In this document: in pieces, positions 15,886-20,050 of the stretch
Numbering within the stretch: position 1 is the stretch's first letter
How the letters are laid out: every line of letters begins with the position of its first letter
Assembly (NCBI GenBank): GCA_017613595.1
Contig: JAGADM010000083.1
Coordinates: forward strand, 1-20,050
Reading direction: 5' to 3'
Source: Lachnospiraceae bacterium
GTDB lineage: Bacteria; Bacillota_A; Clostridia; Lachnospirales; Lachnospiraceae
DNA: 20,050 bases
Notes under the pieces: model-generated
What the model saw: the letters and a program-made list of their open reading frames with translations, nothing else
Told to the model about the DNA's origin: nothing
The model's database searches: none
Position numbers and translations under genes: made by a program

Positions 15886-16897
15886 CGTCCGCCTCCCGGT
15901 AACGGATACGGGGACCCGCGGTTGTCTTCCGCGCGTTCCGCTCTTTATTCTTCTTTTCATATGCCTCATATGCTTCGACAATCTTCTGTACAAGAGGATG
16001 TCTTACAACGTCGGCACTCGTCAATTCGCAAAATGCAATATCATCAATGTTTCGAAGGACGCTTCTTGCGGTATCAAGACCCGAAACCGTTCCGACCGGA
16101 AGGTCCTTCTGCGTCATATCTCCGGTTACCACAACCTTTGAACCGAAACCGATACGGGTAAGGAACATCTTCATCTGGGCAGGTGTCGTATTCTGCGCTT
16201 CATCAAGAATAATAAACGCGTTATCAAGCGTACGTCCGCGCATGTAGGCAAGAGGAGCAACCTCGATAAGTCCTTTTTCGGAATTCTTCTGGAAGGCTTC
16301 CGCGCCCATTATCTGGTAAAGCGCGTCGTATAACGGTCTAAGATAAGGATCGACCTTACTCTGCAGATCGCCCGGAAGGAATCCGAGCTTCTCGCCGGCC
16401 TCAATCGCGGGACGGGTAAGAATGATCCGGTTGACTTCGTCGTTTTTAAATGCGGTAACAGCCATAGCCATCGCCAGATACGTCTTACCGGTACCTGCCG
16501 GTCCGCAGCCAAATACGATCATCTTATTGCGGATGGCGTCCACGTACTTCTTCTGGCCGACCGTCTTCGGTTTGATCGGCTTTCCGTTTACGGTATGGCA
16601 GATCAGGTCGGAATCGACTTCGATCACCGCCTGTTCCTTTCCCTCCATCGAAAGGGAAATCGTATAGTTCACCTGCTGCTCCGTGATATCCGTACCGCGG
16701 TTATGCAGGTCGCAAAGCGTTTTCAGAACCGATTTGGCTCGTGTAACCGGACCGTTTTCGCCGACGATCCGAATCTCATCGTCTCTCGTCAGAAGCGTTA
16801 CATGAAGGGAACGCTCGAGTATCTTCGCATAAGCGTCATATTCCCCGAAAATGCTTTTCTGACAAGCTACGGAAACTCCGTTTAAAACTTCAATCAT
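15872..16897 (-). CDS. phoH: PhoH-like ATPase (YbeZ type)
   Basis: This 341-residue P-loop NTPase of the PhoH family has Walker A GPAGTGKT (132-139), Walker B FIILDEAQN (228-236), and family blocks ILTRPAIEAGEKLGFLPGD and VVTGDMTQKDLP. An N-terminal KH-like or RNA-contact region of about 110 residues precedes the ATPase core. Its partner is YbeY, encoded immediately downstream with overlap; the pair is thought to act in rRNA processing or RNA turnover. AGGAGG lies 10 nt before the ATG. It is the first gene of the ten-gene unit. Confidence 0.96.
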   Translation of the reverse strand: MIEVLNGVSVACQKSIFGEYDAYAKILERSLHVTLLTRDDEIRIVGENGPVTRAKSVLKTLCDLHNRGTDITEQQVNYTISLSMEGKEQAVIEVDSDLICHTVNGKPIKPKTVGQKKYVDAIRNKMIVFGCGPAGTGKTYLAMAMAVTAFKNDEVNRIILTRPAIEAGEKLGFLPGDLQSKVDPYLRPLYDALYQIMGAEAFQKNSEKGLIEVAPLAYMRGRTLDNAFIILDEAQNTTPAQMKMFLTRIGFGSKVVVTGDMTQKDLPVGTVSGLDTARSVLRNIDDIAFCELTSADVVRHPLVQKIVEAYEAYEKKNKERNARKTTAGPRIRYREADDGKH

Positions 16898-16952
16898 GTA
16901 CCGCCGGCCTCCTAAACACCCTATTATGGTTCCATTTTACACATACATAGTT

Positions 16953-16981
16953 ATAATACCATATATCCGCGAAATAATAAA
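16953..16981 (-). promoter_or_regulatory. Extended -10 promoter for the phoH-miaB unit
   Basis: On the minus strand, TGGTATTAT (16953-16961) is an extended -10 element with a weak -35, TTTATT (16976-16981), at 17 bp. The predicted start is near 16946, about 50 nt before the phoH ATG. It lies directly after the terminator of the upstream Cys-rich gene. Confidence 0.5.
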
Positions 16982-16982
16982 G

Positions 16983-17017
16983 CAAAAAAAGAAAGGCGTA
17001 TCGTGGGATACGCCTTT
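16983..17017 (-). terminator. Rho-independent terminator of the Cys-rich gene
   Basis: AAAGGCGTATC and GATACGCCTTT form a perfect 11-bp stem (16992-17002 and 17007-17017) with a 4-nt loop, followed on the minus strand by CTTTTTTTGC. It begins 26 nt after the stop codon. Confidence 0.93.
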
Positions 17018-17043
17018 AAATAGTATCAAGTTTTTTCATTGTT

Positions 17044-18156
17044 CTACCGAATAGGTGTAAACGTACATTTGCCGGCAGGAATATAACAGTATTGAGTACC
17101 AACATACTCATCATAATCAAACTCAGAGCCAATATTTCGAGGGAATCCCATGTAGATTACGCTTACATCATACTCATACCATCCCCAATCAGCAAGCCCT
17201 TGCGCCCTATTCTTATCCCGAACGGGTTTAAATAAGTTTACAATCAACCCCTTCACGGTAAGATTTCCATCAATCTGTGTTTCTCTTTGCATTGCTTTCA
17301 GTAGCGGATGATTGCCGTAATCTGCCCTATTATTGTCATCAAAACCGGGATTCTTCTCGATTTCATCAATATACCAGCTTATCTCTTTAAACAAAGCAGG
17401 CACATCGCTTCCAACGAAATAAAGAGCTCTGTATCCGCTTTCACTTACCATCAGTTCCGATTTCGAGAAAAGCCTTTGCGATAAAGCATTGGAACCCGGT
17501 TTAATAACATCGGTTCTGGTGCTTGAACATCGGCTGCATTGAAAAACTGCCGTACCATTCGTCGACCCATGCGGAGGATCAAATCTTAGCAATATAGAAT
17601 AATCATGACCTAAAGCATATTGATAAACGTGACCGCATCCGGATCGAATACAATATCTCATCTCAGTACATGTCGCTGCAGATCTATTATACAGATGTCC
17701 GAGTTTGTTTTGAGACTTTTCCTGCTTTGTGGTATTGCAGACACGGCATTTATATGTTTTATATCCATCTGCAGTACAAGTAGCAGCTTTCGTATTCATC
17801 AGATTCCAATCATGAATTCCGGTTGCCGGGATAGGACTACCGTTAAATTGGTAATTGCAACCCGTTCGAGTACATTTAAAAATACATGTGCCGCTCGAAA
17901 CACAATTGGCCTGCCTAGTTATAATCTTAGTCATTGAATGATTCAATTTAGGAATCTTTACCGAATATCTAACTCCGCAATTGTAACATATGTAATATTT
18001 TGCACCGTCTTTCGTGCAGGTAGCAGCGGTTTGAGAAACAAAACGACCTCCGCAATAATGCGAGCACCCGACAGCATTCGCAGTTTTTCCAGTCCATATC
18101 AGGCATACTAATGCGAACAGAAACACTGCAGAAAATGTTAAAATCCTTTTCCTCAT
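17044..18156 (-). CDS. Secreted Cys-rich repeat protein with unrecognised C-terminal domain
   Basis: 370 residues. A signal peptide occupies about 1-28 (MRKRILTFSAVFLFALVCLI, then ANA). Residues 31-211 hold imperfect copies of the C-x9-C-x2-C unit (47/57/60, 85/95/100, 127/137/140, then degenerate 163-174 and 207/210), with linkers such as IPATGIHD and LGHLYN. Residues about 222-370 form a separate, non-repetitive domain rich in aromatic and acidic residues with only two cysteines (357, 364); I do not recognise it. The ATG at 18156 is chosen because GGGGG lies 7 nt upstream; the in-frame TTG at 18171 overlaps that site. It is a single-gene unit with its own promoter and terminator, and third positions are richer in A/T than in the neighbours. 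It is related in repeat type to the gene at 1-768. Likely exported or surface-associated. Confidence 0.85.
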   Translation of the reverse strand: MRKRILTFSAVFLFALVCLIWTGKTANAVGCSHYCGGRFVSQTAATCTKDGAKYYICYNCGVRYSVKIPKLNHSMTKIITRQANCVSSGTCIFKCTRTGCNYQFNGSPIPATGIHDWNLMNTKAATCTADGYKTYKCRVCNTTKQEKSQNKLGHLYNRSAATCTEMRYCIRSGCGHVYQYALGHDYSILLRFDPPHGSTNGTAVFQCSRCSSTRTDVIKPGSNALSQRLFSKSELMVSESGYRALYFVGSDVPALFKEISWYIDEIEKNPGFDDNNRADYGNHPLLKAMQRETQIDGNLTVKGLIVNLFKPVRDKNRAQGLADWGWYEYDVSVIYMGFPRNIGSEFDYDEYVGTQYCYIPAGKCTFTPIR

Positions 18157-18182
18157 AAATTGTACCCCCAAGTATAGTATTC

Positions 18183-18200
18183 TTCCGTCCCACGCCGGAA
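18183..18200 (-). other. Leader hairpin upstream of the second Cys-rich gene
   Basis: TTCCG and CGGAA arms (5 bp) enclose an 8-nt loop, 27 nt before the start codon. The core matches the leader hairpin of the other Cys-rich gene (804-823), including the CGGAAGA that follows. Confidence 0.35.
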
Positions 18201-18207
18201 TATGAAA

Positions 18208-18236
18208 ATTATAACATTTTGAACATTATTATACAA
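18208..18236 (-). promoter_or_regulatory. Sigma-A-type promoter for the Cys-rich gene
   Basis: On the minus strand, TTGTAT (18231-18236) and consensus TATAAT (18208-18213) are separated by 17 bp. A second TATAAT (18228-18233) overlaps that -35 and could be a weaker tandem promoter, with only AATTGT as -35. Confidence 0.65.
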
Positions 18237-18277
18237 TCTGATTAACCTCAACAATTCGTTAGTGTTTCACTCGATTA

Positions 18278-18313
18278 CAAAAAAAGAAGACCCGAATCAC
18301 TTCGGATCTTCTT
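18278..18313 (-). terminator. Rho-independent terminator of rpsU
   Basis: A 13-bp stem (18284-18296 with 18301-18313, one G-T wobble) with a 4-nt loop is followed on the minus strand by CTTTTTTTG. It begins 13 nt after the rpsU stop. Confidence 0.93.
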
Positions 18314-18326
18314 ACAAATTCGAATC

Positions 18327-18503
18327 TTATTTGAACTTTCTCTTGCGAGCAGCCTCAGACTTCTTCTTACGCTTTACGCTCGGCTTCTCGTAGTGTTCTC
18401 TCTTACGAATCTCCTGCTGAATGCCTGCCTTAGCGCAATTTCTCTTAAACCGACGAAGGGCGCTGTCCAAAGATTCATTCTCTTTTACGATTACACTTGA
18501 CAA
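18327..18503 (-). CDS. rpsU: 30S ribosomal protein S21
   Basis: 58 residues. [18 protein letters not shown] and [20 protein letters not shown] are unmistakable S21, a small basic protein of the 30S subunit platform near the anti-Shine-Dalgarno region of 16S rRNA. I place the start at a TTG (18501-18503): it gives the usual S21 N terminus and length, and AGGTGAG lies at proper spacing before it. The alternative GTG at 18512 would add three residues and sits too close to its nearest purine-rich site. The gene has its own promoter, a structured leader and a strong terminator. Confidence 0.95.
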   Translation of the reverse strand: MSSVIVKENESLDSALRRFKRNCAKAGIQQEIRKREHYEKPSVKRKKKSEAARKRKFK

Positions 18504-18525
18504 TTTTCTCACCTGCCCTTCCTTA

Positions 18526-18541
18526 TCCGGATCGATCCGGA
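18526..18541. repeat. 16-bp perfect palindrome in the rpsU leader
   Basis: TCCGGATCGATCCGGA reads the same on both strands. It lies between the predicted transcription start and the ribosome binding site. In RNA it could form a short hairpin 12-13 nt upstream of the AGGTGAG site. A separate GTGCT/AGCAC hairpin with a 5-nt loop precedes it at about 18550-18564. Confidence 0.6.
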
Positions 18542-18571
18542 AACGATAGGTGCTTTAACAGCACATTACAC

Positions 18572-18605
18572 ATTTTATCATACTTAAGCGATTTGTCAAT
18601 CGCTT
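18572..18605 (-). promoter_or_regulatory. rpsU promoter with inverted repeat across the -35
   Basis: On the minus strand, consensus TTGACA (18594-18599) and TAAAAT (18572-18577) are separated by 16 bp. The -35 lies in an inverted repeat AAGCGATT / AATCGCTT (18586-18593 and 18598-18605, 4-bp centre). The same repeat could be the stem of a weak end signal for alaS, but it has no T-tract. Confidence 0.7.
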
Positions 18606-18631
18606 TTTCGGGGAAACCGCAAATTAACGGA

Positions 18632-20050
18632 TTATGCAAGCATTCTGCCAGCGACTTCACGTCCCTTTGCAAGGCAGTTGTCAATGCCTGCGGGATTCTT
18701 ACCACCGGCCTGCGCCATGTTCGGACGTCCGCCGCCGCCACCGCCTACAAGCGATGCGCACTCTTTGATGAGGTTACCGGCATGTGCTCCCTTGGCGATT
18801 GCGCCGTCGGTAGCCATCGATACAAGGTTAACCTTTCCGTCAGCTGCCGATGCAAGAAGAATCATGCATTCGCCGAGCTGCTGCTTCAGGCTGTCGCACA
18901 GATTACGGAGACCGTTCATATCGGCATCCGGAACTTTCTCGCAGAGAACCTTTACGCCGTTAACATCCTTAGCGGAATTCAGAAGATCACCGAGCGAGTT
19001 GTTCGCAAGCTTCGCCTTCAGCTTCTCCACTTCGGAATTAAGGCTCTTGATTTCCTCCTGCAGTGCGTTTACACGCTCGGAAAGAGCCTCGGGAGTGCAT
19101 TTGGCTGCCTTAGCCGCAGCACGGAGCTCGTCCTCGAGTTTATTATAGTAAGCGGTCACATTTGCCGCGGTAATAGCCTCAATACGGCGTACGCCTGCGG
19201 AAATGCCTCCTTCGGAAACGATCTTAAAGGAACCGATCTCGTTCGTATTCTTTACGTGGGTACCGCCGCAAAGCTCCTTGCTGAAGTCGCCCATGCTGAC
19301 TACGCGAACGGAATCGCCGTATTTTTCATCGAACAGAGCCATCGCGCCGCTCTTCTTCGCGGAATCGATGTCCATGATATCGGTAACAACAGGAAGGCCT
19401 GCCTCGATCTCGCGGTTAACGAATTCCTCAACCTTTGCAAGTTCCTCAGCGGTAACCGCCTGGAAGTGGCTGAAGTCGAAACGGGTACGCTCCGCATCCT
19501 GATAGGAACCCTTCTGCTCAACATGATCGCCGAGTACTTCGCGCAGAGCCTTCTGAAGAAGGTGCGTCGCACTGTGGTTCTTACAGGTCGCATTACGAAG
19601 CACGCGGTCTACCTTGAACGTTCCGACCGTGCCGGTCTTGATGATGCCGTTACGGACAAAGCCGTGGTGAGCGTATTTGTTGCCGACAAGCTTTTCAACG
19701 TTCTGTACCTCGAACTCGCCGTCCGCGGTAACAATGATACCCTTATCGCTCTGCTGGCCGCCCATCGTAGCATAAAAAGGCGTCTTGTCGGCGATGATGG
19801 TACCGTTCTGCTCCTCACCGAGGAACTCAACGATCTCGGAAACGATTCCGCTCTCGCTCTCGGTATCGCAGGAAACAACCTTGATCTCCGCGTCGCCGGT
19901 CAGCGAAGTATAGCCGGTGAACTCAGTAGGGGTCGTATAGAAGTCAAATACGGATGCGTCAGCGCCCATGTAGGTCGTCGTCTTACGTGCTTTTCTCGCG
20001 GTCTCCTTCTGTACCTGCATGGCCTTCTTAAAGCCGTCCATATCAACGGA
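18632..20050 (-). CDS. alaS: Alanyl-tRNA synthetase, C-terminal 472 residues
   Basis: The frame continues past the right edge, so the catalytic and tRNA-recognition domains are outside. Visible are the editing domain with its zinc ligands HSATH (visible residues 159 and 163) and CGGTH (261 and 265), ERTRFDFSHF and GGISAGVRRIEAI, a coiled-coil segment (about 295-345) and the C-Ala domain ending in SLVGGGGGGRPNMAQAGG. Together they clear mischarged Ser and Gly from tRNA-Ala and help bind the tRNA elbow. No frameshift or missing key residue is seen in this part. rpsU follows from its own promoter. Confidence 0.97.
   Translation of the reverse strand, partial: SVDMDGFKKAMQVQKETARKARKTTTYMGADASVFDFYTTPTEFTGYTSLTGDAEIKVVSCDTESESGIVSEIVEFLGEEQNGTIIADKTPFYATMGGQQSDKGIIVTADGEFEVQNVEKLVGNKYAHHGFVRNGIIKTGTVGTFKVDRVLRNATCKNHSATHLLQKALREVLGDHVEQKGSYQDAERTRFDFSHFQAVTAEELAKVEEFVNREIEAGLPVVTDIMDIDSAKKSGAMALFDEKYGDSVRVVSMGDFSKELCGGTHVKNTNEIGSFKIVSEGGISAGVRRIEAITAANVTAYYNKLEDELRAAAKAAKCTPEALSERVNALQEEIKSLNSEVEKLKAKLANNSLGDLLNSAKDVNGVKVLCEKVPDADMNGLRNLCDSLKQQLGECMILLASAADGKVNLVSMATDGAIAKGAHAGNLIKECASLVGGGGGGRPNMAQAGGKNPAGIDNCLAKGREVAGRMLA

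Noticed and set aside
17876..17890. Copy of the AAAATACATGTG operator half-site inside the second Cys-rich gene
   Set aside because: It is a single half-site in coding sequence with no partner arm and no promoter; most likely chance in A/T-rich DNA.
18504..18631. T-box, riboswitch or known ribosomal leader between alaS and rpsU
   Set aside because: No T-box sequence or recognisable riboswitch core is visible; only generic hairpins.

Overview
The window reads as chromosomal DNA of a Gram-positive, low-to-mid GC Clostridia bacterium, most likely Lachnospiraceae-like. The reasons are sigma-A type promoters, strong AGGAGG ribosome binding sites, the gene order proB / DUF896 / 5-FTHF cyclo-ligase / proA / miaB, a Mbeg1-like (DUF2974) hydrolase domain, and secreted Cys-rich repeat proteins of a type common in gut Firmicutes. 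The family-level placement is inference. Every supported gene is on the minus strand, so transcription runs right to left. No intergenic stretch exceeds about 170 bases.

From right to left: the C-terminal half of alaS (18632-20050, cut by the edge) is followed by rpsU with its own promoter and terminator. Next is a secreted Cys-rich repeat protein (17044-18156) with promoter and terminator. Then a compact unit of ten genes runs from phoH (16897) to miaB (6432): phoH, ybeY, a SpoVB/MurJ-like flippase, two unrelated FAD flavoproteins, proB, a DUF896 protein, 5-formyltetrahydrofolate cyclo-ligase, proA and miaB. Its genes overlap or lie less than 50 nt apart. It combines rRNA and tRNA maturation, proline synthesis, folate salvage and lipid-linked saccharide export.

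The most unusual part is a three-gene unit behind its own promoter (6365-6394). It encodes an RCK-type two-helix channel with an atypical selectivity filter (TVTGNDY in place of TVGYGDY), a stand-alone cyclic-nucleotide-binding domain protein, and an 812-residue fusion of a Mbeg1-like alpha/beta-hydrolase with a divergent D-Ala-D-Ala-ligase-type ATP-grasp domain. The ATP-grasp domain keeps nucleotide and metal residues but has lost the residues that bind D-alanine in true Ddl enzymes. This looks like a candidate undescribed ligand-gated envelope or signalling system.

Beyond it lie tRNA-Ser(CGA) with a clean promoter and terminator, a CE1-like esterase lipoprotein, and a second Cys-rich repeat protein. 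That last gene starts at a GTG codon at 768 and runs off the left edge. Its promoter has an inverted repeat placed exactly around the -10 element.
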